Assembly: GCA_907163375.1 (NCBI GenBank)
Contig: CAJQUW010008924.1
Span: 434,001 to 498,000 of the forward strand
Source of the DNA: Prostheceraeus crozeri
Lineage: Eukaryota; Platyhelminthes; Polycladida; Euryleptidae
Reading direction: 5' to 3'
Length of the DNA stretch: 64,000 nucleotides
The notes beneath the pieces were generated by a model that was not told the origin of the DNA, did not search any database, and was given only the letters and a program-made list of their open reading frames with translations. Of this stretch, positions 35,308 to 48,053 are shown piece by piece; within the stretch, counting starts at the first letter, position 1; each line of letters opens with the position of its first letter. Position numbers and translations under genes: made by a program.

Positions 35308-36270
35308 AGCAGGTACAGGTGTTTTCACAACGTCACTTGCAACAGTGATAGATAAATCTGTAATGTCTAATTTCAATTTGTTGTCAATAATGTCAATTTC
35401 ATTTTGTTACAATTTCAATATTCCATTTCAGTTCGTACTTCACTAATCAATTTCAGCAGTTAATCTTTCAGAATTTATTACCCATCACTTTCCTTTTTTT
35501 CTTTATTTTAATTGTTAGCACGATCTACACTTTGATAATTTTTTGGTTAGCTTATTTTCTATATTAAGTTAGGTAACAATGTGAATAATTATCTCCTTTC
35601 CCATCTGTAGTGAAATAGGTGATTGATAGCATCTTCCGTCGTATGCAGATTACCCTTGTCATATTTGTTTGCGGATTAAGGCTGGATATGATGGGACACA
35701 GACCGGTCCTCTTGAGAGATAGATTAAATTTCAAGAATAGTTAGACACCAATCGGTCCATTTATAACAAGTCTAGTTCCTTATTTCATTTTCTTCATGGA
35801 GTAGTTCCAGGTGAGACGTTGTAGGTTGATTCTAGCAAGTTCAGTACCCATACTCGTATTGTAGTTTCACATGTATTTTGTTTTATTTTTTTTTCTTTTC
35901 TTCAAAGTTCATTATAAATTTATTCATTACAGTTATATTTTGTACAGTAGGCTTAATCTTAGTATATTTTATGTAGTTGTAACTGAGATTCCTAGAGGAT
36001 GATGATTTTCATTTAAATAAGAAACGAAAATCCTTAAGTAAGAAACATGCACATGTCAAAGAAGTATATGATAAACTACATAACTACTTCCAGAGAGTGT
36101 GTGATGACAATGTTATTACGTTAGATGAGATTGAAAAATTTGATCAAATAGCTAGAGAAGCAACTAAAATTCCTGTTAAATCTCAAGACAAAGTAGACAA
36201 TGAAGCTATTTTAGAAGAAATAAGAACTTTATTAAAAACGTTAGAACAAAGTTCCATAGAACAAAAATAA
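34961..36270 (+). pseudogene. Polinton membrane-type protein remnant
   Basis: The first part has a charged N-terminal helix (MDIAKHKDRVRYMKDKEAQL), then two hydrophobic segments (GAFVTVSLGALTIVISSGVL, VVATALAGTGVFTT). A separate downstream stretch near 36001-36270 has the charged helices (KRKSLSKKHAHVKEVYDKLH, LDEIEKFDQIARE) that accompany such hydrophobic proteins in other Polintons. Function is unknown. It starts inside the inverted repeat, so its beginning occurs again at the right end (51861-52207, - strand). Fossil. Confidence 0.6.
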
Positions 36271-36525
36271 GTTGTTCAGTAAAGTGTTTTTGCTCCATCT
36301 CTATGCTACCACAAAATTCAAATATTGTATTATCAAAGGAAAAATATAACAAATAGAAGAATTAATAAAACAGAAAAATATAATGAAAGAGAAACATAGA
36401 CAGAATAGAATAGTGCAAGCTAATATTCAATCTGATATGCTAGAGAAAAGACGAATGGTTGAAAATGTGAAATCTAGTTATAGAAAAACTAATACAAAAA
36501 AATAAAAATATTATATTATAAAATA

Positions 36526-37469
36526 ATGAATACAAATGAGGTTAAAATAAAACAACTAGAAGAATTAGTAAAACAGAAAAATATTATGAAGAAAAAACAT
36601 AGACAATATCGAATGCTACAAGCTGGTGTTCAATCTGATATGTTAGAAAAAATGCACCTAACTGAACAAGTGAAAACTTATTTTGAGAAAACTATTGCAC
36701 CACTCAAAATTCTTGAGAAAGAACTTACAGACCATGATAAACGAATTGATATAACTGATCCAGTGCAGAAAACCATCATAGATGATTATGGTTTGTTAGA
36801 AGCAAACATAGAAAGGAAATTACCAAAATCTATGCTCTTTGAACATTCTACAATTTTTATAGGTGGAAAGCCATCTCCTAGATTTTAGGTGGAGAAGAAT
36901 TATTTATAAATACTAAAGAAACTTTAATTTTTACACCAGACAAAACAGCTTTCAGTTTAGACAGAAACTTCGTGGATTTATTAAGAGGAGCGGATTTAGA
37001 TAAATATCATACTGGTGATCTGCTGAAATATAAAACTATGTTAGATAAGGTTGGAACTGCAAAAACTCTTAAGCGTTATAAAATTTTGAATGGCTTATTA
37101 TCTAAAACGTCTAGCACCAGTAAAACAGGAACAAAGATACCAATGCCAACAGCTGCTTCTCCAGCAAGAACTGGTTATTCAACACCAATGGCTGCTTCTC
37201 CAGCAAGAACTGGTTATTCAGCACCGACGGGTTATTCAACACCAACTGGTTACCCAAAAACAGGAACAGGACTAAACGAGACAACGGTTTTCCTGCCCGA
37301 TGATCCACAAGAATTAATAGACAGATTAAAGATTTTATTAGCTGCAGCAAAAGAAGGACATAACTCTACATGTAGGTTTAACGAAATACATGTAATCTTA
37401 AAAAGACTATTAGAAAAGAAAATTATAAGTGAAAAAGACTACAAAAGCTTATCTAAATTATTTGGTTAA
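36526..37469 (+). pseudogene. Polinton conserved virion-associated-type protein
   Basis: The order fits a protein common in invertebrate Polintons: a coiled-coil start (LEELVKQKNIMKKKHRQY), a FIGGKPSPRF / LFINTKETLIF middle, a DKYHTGDLLKYKTMLDK helix, a low-complexity Ala-Ser-Pro-Ala-Arg-Thr-Gly-Tyr repeat, and a C-terminal VFLPDDPQELIDRLKILLAA module. Its role is not established; I infer a virion or processing role from its place beside capsid-type genes. A shorter degenerate copy of its start lies at about 36330-36500. Fossil. Confidence 0.6.
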
Positions 37470-37471
37470 AA

Positions 37472-38220
37472 ATGTCTTCGGCAGAACTAGAAAAAATTAA
37501 TAAACATTTAGAAAATTTAACCGAGATTTTGTCCTCATCAAAATTTAGTGCGACATTAAAATTTATAGCAACTACTTCCTCGCATACTTGTAATTTAGAT
37601 CATATTATTCACTTAGAACAAGACAAACATTATGAAGTAGCATTAACTAGTTTTTCAACATTTAACACTATACAAAATATTATCAAAGATGTAAATGACC
37701 GATTTAAATTTTCAAATGACAAAGGTACAACTTGGAAAGAATTAACTTTTCTTCCTGGATCTTATGAAGTTGAATCGATTTCCAATGAAATAAAAAGACA
37801 TTTAGGTATTCAATTTAAAGACAAGAAACAATTACATTTCGCAGTTGAACCAGCAGTAAATAAATTTTCTCTTACTTTAGATGAAAATCATCAAGTTGAT
37901 TTTAATCATGATAGATCATTGTCGAAATGATTGAAAAAGAAACTCTATGCACAAGGTTTTCATATCAGTGAAAATATACCTAAAATAACTGAAATATATT
38001 CAATCAACGTTCAGTGTGATATTATAGAAGGTGGTTATGTTAATGGAAAGCTAACAAATAATATCTTCAGATATCCAGCATTTACAGTTCCGATTGGTTA
38101 CAGTTCAAATGTAATCCCAAAATCATTAATATATTTTCCCGTGACACGAAAAACAATAAAATTCAATTACCATTAGAATAACAGATGACAAAGGAAAGGC
38201 AATAAATTTTGGAGGTGAAG
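37472..38220 (+). pseudogene. Minor capsid (penton)-like Polinton protein
   Basis: The start SSAELEKINKHLENL is followed by the conserved beta-rich pattern HIIHLEQDKHYEVALTSFST, LPGSYEVESISNEIKRHL, NVQCDIIEGGYVNGK and a PAFTVPIGYSSNVIPKSLIY end. This protein regularly neighbours the packaging ATPase in Polintons and is the best candidate for the single-jelly-roll minor capsid protein. The family match is from memory of motif order. Fossil. Confidence 0.6.
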
Positions 38221-38275
38221 AGATTATGATAGATCTATTATTACGAGAGGTGTAATTAAAAATATTGACTTAAAA

Positions 38276-39058
38276 ATGAGTGAAAACACTTCTGTAAAAT
38301 CTCCACTAAACAAGAAAGTGAAATTCATTCATCATCATAACTTGTCAAATAAAGTTTTATCAGTTATCTGTGGAAGATCAGGTTGTGGGAAAACGCATCT
38401 ATTATTTAAAATTCTCACGACACCCAACTTTTTGGATTACAACAATTTTATCATTTATACAACAACAGCAGAACAACCTATTTATCAATTTTTGAAATAT
38501 GGTTTTGAAAATAATCTTACAAAATCAGCTATAGCTTCACTGTTTGAAGAATATGAAAAATCGGAGTATGAAGAAGAAATAAGTTCGTGGTGTGAAGAAG
38601 CAGCAAAAAATAATCAATTAGTTGAAGCCAATAAAAATAAGTATATAAAGATACAATTAATAGATGATAGTGGTAATATGCAAGATCCTAGTAAACTAAA
38701 TAAAACGAAAAAACATTGTGTTGTGTTTGATGATTGTGTTGATAACAGAGATCAGGCAGTTCAGAGAAATTATTTTGCAAGAGGACGACACAATAGCTGT
38801 AGTGTCTTTTATTTGACACAAAGTTCATGTATGTATTCACTAGATGGCAGCGTTATTAGAAAGAATGCTAATATTTTTATGCTTTTCGAAATCAATCCAA
38901 GAAACCTAAGTGATTTGTTAAGAGACTTATGTATAAGCGATAAAGAGGAGTTTAAACAATCTTGCCGTAATGCTTGGTCAAACGACTATGGATTTATCAC
39001 AATTAATATTGATAAAAAAGTACATGATAGAGTTATAGAAGATTTGTTCACTGACTAG
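38276..39058 (+). pseudogene. FtsK/HerA-type DNA packaging ATPase (Polinton)
   Basis: About 260 residues with a Walker A GRSGCGKTHL near residue 38 and a Walker B KHCVVFDDCV near 148, followed by the RNYFARGRHNSCSVFYLTQS segment typical of A32-like packaging ATPases. In the family it pumps element DNA into the capsid. It lies just after the minor-capsid-like gene on the same strand. Part of the fossil Polinton. Confidence 0.85.
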
Positions 39059-39141
39059 CCTTCGGCTGGAGGGACCCTCTATGGGAAGGGGGATTTCTTG
39101 GCTTTGCCCCGACTGAAACTCTGAAACGAACATCTAGTGTA

Positions 39142-42100
39142 TTATAATTCCTCTTCCCAGTCTTCATTATCAGTGTATTCAATTATATTACATTCTTTTT
39201 TTATTCGTTGAAATATTGCGTCTTGAACATCTTCTCCGTTATAAGGTAGCATAATATCATTTGCATCAGGTGTTTGACGTTTAAGAATATTTATTTTACC
39301 AGTGAATCTTTTTTCTTCAGTGTTATTATATTTATCAGGAATACTAATACCAGTTTCTAAAGATGTTTTCCATGGTTTATTAACAATTGTTGTCAATGTT
39401 TCGCCATGGTATAATTGTATAAAATTTTCTACTTTTACTTTAGTTTTTGTATAACCCTTAAATGTTTTCTTTTCACCAAGTCTCCCTTGTTCATCTACAG
39501 TAATAATATATTTTATTTTGGGAGCAATAAACAATCCATATATAATTCCACCAGTACCATAATCATTTTCCCTTGACATAATTCCCCACCAACATATCCA
39601 GCAGCATCTAATTTATTGAAGAGTTCATTGGAAATGTACATGGAATCAGTATCTGTATAATGTATGTGTTTTTCTTTAAAACCATTAATTTCTAAAAAAA
39701 GTTGTTCATGATTCGTCTCGAGTGAGCAAGAAAAATAGAACCTAAATGTGACGGCATGAATGGTGTCTTTTCAGTGTCTGTAATATTAGCTTTAAGAAAT
39801 TCATCATCTTCCATTTCTACTTTCACTAAGAATTGTTCATCATTTACTTTTTCAAAATCTTTTACTTCTTGGGTGAAATTTTTTCTCAATGTATTCTCAT
39901 TCCATAAATGATATTTAGTGGTTATGTCTTTTTGTACAGTTTTTCCATATAGTGAATTCATTAATAATTTAATTAACTCATCCCCTACAGTGTTTCCTTC
40001 TATTTTATATTTTTCCTTAAATTGAAGAGCTTCTCAATGTATTTTTGAAATGGTGAAACGTGATAATTTTCTTCATAGATTATACCATCTGTAATAGATA
40101 ATATTTTTCCACCACATCTAACAATTTCCTGTATGTCTACAGAAGTTAATACATCATAACTCATTCCATTCCTAAACCTTATTATTTCTTGATCGCAATT
40201 GTTTTCATTCTTTACCTTATCTTTCGAAGGAACTGGTTGGAAAAACATATCATCAGGATAATGAAACACAACTGTGAATATTCCAGTTTTAGGACGAAAT
40301 GATTGAGTGTTGAATTGATATAATACTGCTTTTTCTTCTTCTTGTCTAAATTTTCTAGCTGATTCAGCTTTAGGATATTCCGAATGTTCGTCATACATAG
40401 CTGATGGATATAAAAATGTTGCATCAAAAGCCATTAGAAATTCAATTTTTTGTTCGAGTAGTTTATGTTCAATTTCTTTACAAAGAGCATTCTTGTCTTG
40501 CAACTGATTATACTGCTTCATTAAATTTATTAAATTATTACCAGGAGAGTGCGTCTCACCGTATAAATACCTCTGTAATATTGGTACCAAGATGTTACAA
40601 AATGGAGATATGTATTTTCTTATATTTGCTGAAACTCTTCCACCTTTAACTGATTTTCTAATATAATTTCTAGCCCATAAATCTATATGAGAATGAATAT
40701 TTATATTGTCATTTTGTACGCTTTTCATCCAACCGTTAAATGTTAAAGCGGAGGATGTTAAATTAGTAGTTATATCTTCACCAATTAATTCTTGCATTAC
40801 TTGATTATACTTGTAGATACAAAATGCTAATGAAAGAACATCGTTAATTAAATACGGTTTCCACTCATGTTCTTTTTCTTGATAATTGTCATGTGTAATT
40901 TTGCCAATTTCATAATTTAATTCACACATATTGGTAGGGGTTTTAAAATTCTCGCACCATTTGGAAATACTCGTTTTCACGTGTTGATAGCTACATTTCA
41001 TCACAATAGTTTGTAAAGGTCTGCTTGACGACTTTTGCCTCGATGGAGTTTTCATGTTGCTTTTTGTAGCGTCACATTGTTGCTTAGCTCTAGAGGAACG
41101 TTGAATGTACTTACTAACACTTTCAGTTGTATAAGGATTTTGTAAAGAAGCAGTGAGTATTCCTCTTGATGTTTCAAGCGGTGGTTTAGTTAATTTAAAA
41201 TTAGATTTTGTCGGAAAATATGCATCGAATCCTGATGAATTGTGCGCTATTAAAGCTACTTTCGAATGATTAAAAGATCCAAGGTTTTTGAAAAATTGAT
41301 GTATCGGACATGCGTCCTCTGGGTTTGCGCCGATTAGACATTCACCTGGTTTCCTAATAAAGATTTTCACACTACGTTGAAGTTTGTTAAGTTCTTGCTC
41401 AGTTAAGTTATTATATTCACTTATCTGTTTATTAAGTTCTTTAATTTCCGCTGGATCTTGACTCCTTTTTATTTTAATCATATCGCGTAACAATCGTGCG
41501 TCTACTTCTTCCAATTTTCGCTTCGGCAAGCAACACATGAATTTATTGAAATTGATAGCACCTAAAGCATAAGGAATGGGATGAGCTGGTGGACAACGAG
41601 GATCTGGATAAGTTTCAAGATCCCATATAAATCTTGAACTATAGTCAATTGGTTTCTTTGTTATGGTTTTATACGGAAGCGTTGTTAGATTTTTATCAGT
41701 AACAGTTTTATATATTGGTTTGAAATTATTTTCAATTTCTCTAATAGCTTCTGCTTTGTAGAACTTATTTATTAAACAGTAGTGTCCTATTGATGAACCT
41801 TCGTGAGAATAATTGTAATAAACGTAATTATGCGACGTTGTAATACCTCTAGGATTTAAATGACGATCAATGGGGATGTAATACTGAACACATTCTCCAA
41901 AGTATTTATTGAATTAACAAAATTTGCAGTTTGACACTACTCCTGTTCTAGATGTAGCTTTCTCTTTATATAAAAAGTCATTAAACATCTCGAACATAAT
42001 CTTAGCTTGTTCTTGATTGAACCCACATAAGGCGTTGTAACATTTTATAAAGCAGAAATCTTCAGAAGGAATGTAGCAATATTGACCGGTGTATTCTTTG

Positions 42101-42591
42101 ATTCTATATTTCATGTTAATACCAGCGCCTCTGTGTGATCCTTGTACTAGCTTCATTCCAAAATCTTCATATTTGAGACTACCTGTAAAAACCCATTCAT
42201 TAGTATCTGATTTGTGATCTAGATTACGAAGCCATGTTTCAAATGAATTTTTATTATAAAATGTAGCGTAAAAATTTGGTATTGTGGTTCCATCTTCTTT
42301 GTTTATTACACCAAATAAATTTAAAACTTTCCCATTTCTTAAAAGATCACGTATATCATTTACTACATTAGCAAAAAGTTCATTTTCATACGTTATTTTG
42401 TTCGGATTAAACAGATTCAATAGATCATTACCAAGTCTATAATCAGAGAATATGTCAGTTTCTACTGTTTCCTTTGTTCTACGTTTCTGTTTTTTAATAC
42501 GTTTACTACGTTTAATTTGTGCATCAAATTCATCAATTTGCTTCTTGATGAGTTCATCAATCGCATGTTCTGGTCCTTTAACATTTTCCAT
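39142..42591 (-). pseudogene. Protein-primed DNA polymerase B (Polinton pPolB)
   Basis: Read on the - strand, the region has a basic N-terminal part (KRSKRIKKQKRRTKE), an exonuclease-type segment with VALIAHNSSGFDAYF, a linker with YLINDVLSLAFCIYKY, polymerase motif A (LMAFDATFLYPSAM), motif B (MNSLYGKTVQKDI) and motif C (YTDTDSMY). It replicates the element from protein-primed ends in this family. At about 1,100 codons it has near-usual length. It is broken, with a few of the element's roughly ten interruptions. Confidence 0.85.
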
Positions 42592-42621
42592 TATTTACTT
42601 TTTTAATAAAAAATTTATGTT

Positions 42622-42834
42622 TTACTTTTTAATAAAAAAATTTATGTTTTTCACATATACAGGAATATTTAGTTGATGTAATGTTTCTAAATCATAAACA
42701 GTTAAATGTTCTTTAGTAATCAGCCACCATAAATTATTATATGCTAGAAATACTCTGAAACTTCGTAGACAAAGAGGGAAGTCTTTTGTTTTCGTGTAAC
42801 TTCTTATACCGTGTTTTATTTTATAGTCTTTCAC
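42622..42834 (-). other. Small Polinton ORF, unrecognised
   Basis: 70 residues beginning MKDYKIKHGIRSYTKTK with an aromatic middle (VFLAYNNLWWLITKEH). It sits between the polymerase and the second ATPase on the same strand. No function can be given. Confidence 0.4.
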
Positions 42835-42995
42835 GAATTGCCTATATTTACGATGGTCATAAAATTTAACTTCATGTTTCGGGGTGAGAGGCTTTGTAGG
42901 ATGACGATAATTTTTAAAACTGGTACGTGTTCTATTTTATAGGCATTTGTCTTCTGAGTTTCACTCACCTCATTAATCATTTTTTAAAACAAAAA

Positions 42996-44211
42996 TCACA
43001 TTTTATGTACATCATCTATTATTGAACGCATGGCACTTAATGTATTTTTAGCATCAGAGACTAACGGTTGTACATTTTTCAGTAAATCACGGAAATCATT
43101 AATACCAGTTCTAATAACATCTAGTGTATCCCTATTTTCTAATCGTTTGGGAGTTGCTATTTGTAGTACATTATTTAAATAATGATCGAAATAGAAATAA
43201 AAAGTTTCAGGTATAATCGTTAATGGCTCAAGTGATTCGTTTTCAAAGAAGATAGTTATTTCTTCTATGTTATGTGGGGCTAGATTCTTAGTTCCTGCAT
43301 AGAGACTAATGTCAAAGTCTGATGAATTGCTATATAAGTCATGTGCAGTATCCAATAGAACATTTAGATCTTCATCATACACTTGCATTTGATTCAGAAT
43401 GGTATCAACACGTATTATACCGTATTTTACATGTGTATACTTTGATAAATGTAAAGTTAGTTTATAATTTTTCTTAATGTCCTCAAAGAATGCAGTATTA
43501 TTTTGTGTGGTTGTATAAAAAGTTTCTATGTTTTCTCTAATCTTATTGTCTACATCACAAGCTTTATGAGCTAATACTATTATTTGTATATTATGGTGAC
43601 GACCTTTTACGAAGATCTCAGATATGTTCTTTTGTTTAACTAAACTAGCTACATCATCTAATACTAGTAAAGATTTTTGTGGATATGTTCCAGCAAAAGT
43701 TTCCATATCTTCTAACATACATAAATCATGTTCGTTATAAACATTAGAAAACTCTGGCCATTCATCTTCCTGTAGGCAAAAAAACATGCACGTTAGTTTC
43801 ATTAGGATAATATTCATTGATATACTTTATAAGAAATGTCGTCTTTCCACTTGCAGTCTTTCCATAAACTATAAAATGTAAGTTCTCTTGGGTAGTACGT
43901 CCTTTCTGTTTATTCATTTGACGTCCAGGTGATTTCCAACCTTTAAAAGTTTTAGTTTGATCTTTATAGAACTCAACCTTCATTTGTTCTGGAGTTAGTA
44001 AGAAACCTAACCAATTTACAAATCTATAAGTAAGATAAATAAGAACACATATGATAATAATTTTAACACAATGAAATTTTAGAAACCCAAAGAATCTTCC
44101 AAGATCTGATTCTTCTGAAAATAAAGATCTTTCTTCAGATGGATGGTACTGATTGGTTACAGGTTGTGCATTAGGTATAACAGTATACGCGTTTACCGGT
44201 GGATTTTCCAT
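42996..44211 (-). pseudogene. Second, membrane-anchored ATPase (Polinton)
   Basis: The - strand encodes a Pro/Asn-rich start, one clear membrane segment (CVKIIIICVLIYLTYRFVNW), then a P-loop VYGKTASGKTTF, a Walker B SLLVLDDVASL and IFVKGRHHNIQIIVLAHK, which parallels the RGRHN...Q segment of the packaging ATPase at 38276. A long C-terminal region (PETFYFYFDHYLNNVLQIAT) has no assignable fold. Two P-loop ATPases of this type in one Polinton, one with a membrane anchor, is unusual to my knowledge. Role unknown. Fossil. Confidence 0.65.
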
Positions 44212-44389
44212 TTTCTTAAAGTGAGAAAAGTACTTCGGACACCGTGCACCTCTCCACTCCTTTGAGTGATTAATGCCTCTCTAGGAGCTCTAGAGCCGCA
44301 CGGACTCCCGCGTCCGGGGCCCAAAACGAAGCCGTACCCACTCACCTGGGCGTATGGAGGGCTCTAAACTACCACAGACACAAAGTTAC

Positions 44390-45027
44390 TTTCCCCCACC
44401 CAAAGTTACTTTCCCACACAAGTGGCTGAATGTCGTTGGTAGCTTTTCTTCAATAAAACTTTGTAACAGTTGGACCATCTCACTTGTACCTTTAGACAAT
44501 CTTTACATTGGTACTTACTTTCATAAAATTCCGATTTAGGTTTTAAAGTTTCACAATTAGTGCATTTTCGTGTGTTAACAGAACATGAGTTATAATGATT
44601 GGAAAACCCCTGACTAGTGAAAAATTTGTTAGAACATGTACATTGTCTATCTTTTTTTTAGGGAGTGGCGGTAATTGGCATGTCCGTAGGTGACGGGCAA
44701 AATTCTTAGACGTTATACTTTTTCCACAGTCATTACATGTTTTTTTTTCTTTTTTGCTTGTGTTACCTTTTGTTGTACTGGTTGTATCTGTTGGGCTTGG
44801 TGTACTGCCTGTACTTGTACTGGGTGTACTTGCACCGGCTGTTCATGTACTGGCCGTACTTGTTGTACTGGCTGTTCATGTACTGGGTGTACTGAGTGTA
44901 GTGGCTGTACTGGCTGTACTGGGTGTAGTGACTGTAGTGGCTGTTCATGTACTGGGTGTACTGAGTGTACTGGTTGTACTGACTTTACTGAGTGTACTTG
45001 CTGCACTGTCGCATGAACTACTGTCAT
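44390..45027 (-). pseudogene. Zinc-finger protein with QPVH repeat (Polinton)
   Basis: The - strand starts in a low-complexity region in which Gln-Pro-Val-His units (VHPVHEQPVQ) repeat about 15 times. This is followed by a Lys-rich run and zinc-finger-like blocks: CNDCGKSITSKNFARHLRTC, and a C-x2-C...C-x2-C segment near 44460-44560. The repeat comes from a minisatellite at 44765-45005. A DNA-binding or regulatory role is inferred. Fossil. Confidence 0.5.
44765..45005. repeat. Minisatellite, TGTACTGGCTGTACTGGGTG-type
   Basis: Units of 9-15 bases built on TGTACTG recur without break over about 240 bp, read as the QPVH repeat on the - strand. All six frames are open here, which produces spurious Cys-rich frames on the + strand. 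Confidence 0.85.
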
Positions 45028-45286
45028 ATGTTTATTTAATAATGCTTAATTACGAAAAGATAAATTACAGATTTCGCATAGAACCTTGGTTCCGCCAACT
45101 TTGTTGGATAGAAGCTTGGTTCCGTTTACTGCATCTTCGATGCTGAGACGTGAAGCGTCGACTTTGTTGGGTAACATATTTTTTAGCAGAAAAAATAATC
45201 TAGAAAAAATGATGTTAACAAATGTTGGCGGGTGTGCTTGCATTCCGAATAATCAATAATCAGAAATAGAACTAGACAACTATATA

Positions 45287-45923
45287 ATGAAAACTGGAGA
45301 CGTTTTAACAGGACCGTTACATCTTTCTATTCTTCCACAACAAAATACTGAGTTAGCAAATAAAGAATATGTTGATAAACAGTTCGATAGAATTGTGGCA
45401 CTGCTGTCCCCAATAATGAAAGAAACCAAGCTTCTAAAGCAGAATGATGAAAGACTGCGAGAAAAGCTAACAGACCTAAGTAGCAAACATGAAAATATTG
45501 AAGCAGATATATCAAAACTTCATAAAAAAACAGAACATTCAAAACTTGTAATCCTGTTATCACTAAATTAAAAGTCTGCCATTGCAAAGAATACAAATCA
45601 AAAATAAACAACTGAAAGAAGAGTTAGAAAAAGTTAGCGAAAAGAATCGAAAATTATTACAACACTTACAACAGCTGCAATCCACATTCCAAAAAAGTGT
45701 TGATGAATTAAGTAGCCGAATCACACAACAAGCAAAGCACATGAACAGAATGATAAATGAAGTTAAAGCACTTAAACAAAAGGTTAGTGAATTGAAGACC
45801 CTTAAAACGAATTTAGAACATGAAGTAAAGAAAAATTCTAAAGGAAATAAGGAACAGTTGAATGCTATTAAAGTTCAATTGAATGCTCTTAAAACAGAAG
45901 TAAAGAAAAGTGAAAAAAATTAG
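45287..45923 (+). pseudogene. Fibre-like coiled-coil proteins (Polinton)
   Basis: The first part opens MKTGDVLTGPLHLSILPQQN then ELANKEYVDKQ, the short collar motif found at the ends of phage-type tail fibres, followed by coiled coil. The second part is almost wholly heptad coiled coil (KQLKEELEKVSEKNRKLLQH, ALKQKVSELKTLKTNLEHEV). A trimeric spike or fibre on the virion is the best guess. Fossil. Confidence 0.5.
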
Positions 45924-46029
45924 AAGTAAATGAAAAAGAAATTAAGGTACATCACACGCTGCTTGACGCAATAGATAAAGTGCACAGAAAATAAATAAAG
46001 TTATCACAAAGTTGTTATCCATTCACACA

Positions 46030-46150
46030 CGTAAATCTTAATCAGACATTGTTCAGAGGCTTTAGCCGACCACTTTGTCCAGGTTACTAACCTATAGAAC
46101 CTTGTTCAGAGGCTTTAGCCGACCACATTGTTCAGAGGCTTTAGCCTATC
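46030..46150. repeat. CAGAGGCTTTAGCCGACCAC repeats
   Basis: TTGTTCAGAGGCTTTAGCC occurs three times in 110 bp between two Polinton genes, with a related GTTACTAACCTATAGAAC word that recurs after the capsid gene at about 48005-48030. Possible transcription-end or spacing signal. Confidence 0.7.
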
Positions 46151-46196
46151 ACAAACGTAAATATTATTCCCCTAAAGTCAAATTTAAGCTTAGAAA

Positions 46197-46559
46197 ATGC
46201 CTATAATTTATAAACACAATCTTAAACATTTTACTTCAAATCAAAAAATTGCGAGCGAACTATCTATGAAACCTGTGTACCATTATGACAGTGTAGAAAC
46301 TATTCAAAAAGAAGGGGCTGGTTTCTTTTCTGTTATAGGAAGTATCGTTAACTTGATTAAAAATAATAAAGATTTGATTTCATCTGCTGCTAAAGGAGCA
46401 GCTGCTATAGGTAGTACAGCTAGTGCGATATCGAATGCTGTTAAGTCACATAACAAATTAAAACAACTAGAAGCTATTCGTAAACTTAGGAATGATGCTA
46501 AAGAAATGCAAAACAACAAAAAGCTCTCAGAGGAAACGAAAAACAAAATTGGTAATTAG
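46197..46559 (+). pseudogene. Virion-X-like small protein 1 (Polinton)
   Basis: 120 residues with a basic start, a Gly-rich amphipathic stretch (GAGFFSVIGSIVNLIKNNKD) and an Ala-rich hydrophobic helix (AAKGAAAIGSTASAISNAVK), then a charged C-terminus. This style matches the small membrane-active virion proteins next to capsid genes in Polintons and adintoviruses. Fossil. Confidence 0.5.
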
Positions 46560-46752
46560 CGAAGATGGAAAGTAAACATGATGAAAAAACAATTGAAGAA
46601 ATGAGAGGAAATGGTTTAGCAAAATTCTAGCACCAAACTGATTTTTTTCTAATAAAAAATAGAATGTCGTCTCTGATTGAAAGCAAATTTAGCTTAGACG
46701 ATCCCCCCTTCGTCAGTTATAATCAAAAAAGAATGACTATATAAGAGTTGCT

Positions 46753-47997
46753 ATGAATCCTGGGTCTTCAGGAAGAGTGAATACTGGAGGTGATATAATT
46801 TTTGAAGTTGATAATCAACAAAGTTATTCATATTTACCTGATTCATTTTTACACTGTGAATATTCTCTCTATTCTGATGCTAATTTTGCAACACCATTAC
46901 ATGCTACGGATAATATTACATTAGAAAACAATTTCTTTCCAAGATTATTTACACAAATGCGTTTAGATGGTGCAACACAAAATATAGAAACAATAAGTGA
47001 TTCACCAGGTATTATTGATTCAATGCTTCGATTTGTTACAATAGGTGAAAATAATAAAATGCATGAAATCGAAGGTTGGTTTCCTGATAATAATGATGGT
47101 ATAATTATAGATGATTTAACTCACGCTGGAACAGATGCAGCAGGAATTGCGAAAGATGTAGAACAATTTGCAAAACATTTAAATAAAACAAATAATAATG
47201 CATATAAAGAAAGACGTAATTTTAATAATAAAAGTAAACAAACCATTGATTGGTCATTGTCTCCATTATTCGGGTATTTAGATTACAACAAAATATCATA
47301 TCAATTAAAGTTCAAATTAATAATTCATCGCACTGTAAATAATGAATCAATATTTTATGGAAAGGCTGGGAAGAAAGCATATTTAAAAATTGATAGATTT
47401 GAATGGTGGATAAAGCATATTACTCCTAGTTTAGAGGTTGAATTAACCATTACGAAACGATTAAATACTAATAAACCGATTCCAGTAAGTTTTATGAAGC
47501 GTACTGCGAGTTCTGTCACTTCTTCGGAACAAAGATTCAATTGGCATTTCACAAGGACATCGAATACACCAAGATATTTTTTACTCGCTTTTCAAAAGAA
47601 TGAAACTTCTAGTCTTGATAAGAACAATATTCTTTTTCATATCAATTCAATTCAAAGTTTACAAATTTCTTTAAATCAAACACGTTATCCTATCGATCCA
47701 TTAAGATTTGATAACCTAAATAATCAATTTATGGAAGGATATGACTCTTACAGAAATCTATGTCGAGAATTTGGAGTTGAAGCACAATTACCTCCTGTAG
47801 ATTGGAAGAATTTATATCCTGTTTCCTGCTTTGATTTAAGTGCACAATCTGAAGATATTATCAAGACTGGTTGTGATGTTACAATTAATATTGAAAAGAC
47901 AAATTCCACAACATTATTGATGGCTTATGGTTTATTGCTAGAAGATGTAGAATACTCAATTGAAATTCTTAATGGAAAGTTGGCTAGGATAGGCTAG
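46753..47997 (+). pseudogene. Major capsid protein (double jelly roll, Polinton)
   Basis: About 414 residues, the usual size. The Polinton capsid signature is clear at the end: SLNQTRYPIDPLRFDNLNNQ, then a PVSCFDLSAQSEDI block and a TTLLMAYGLLLEDVEYSI end. The start has FEVDNQQSYSYLPDSFLHCE. It builds the icosahedral shell in this family. It lies between two virion-X-like genes on the same strand. Part of a broken fossil element. Confidence 0.9.
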
Positions 47998-48053
47998 TAA
48001 TCTGAACAAAGTTCTATAGGTTAGTAACCTAAGACTAATTTTTTTATTAAAAA

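Noticed and set aside
44690-45146. Cys-rich + strand ORF (SCTGCTGCSC-type)
   Set aside because: It is a shadow of the TGTACTG minisatellite, which keeps all frames open. The - strand reading has zinc-finger blocks attached and fits the Polinton better.
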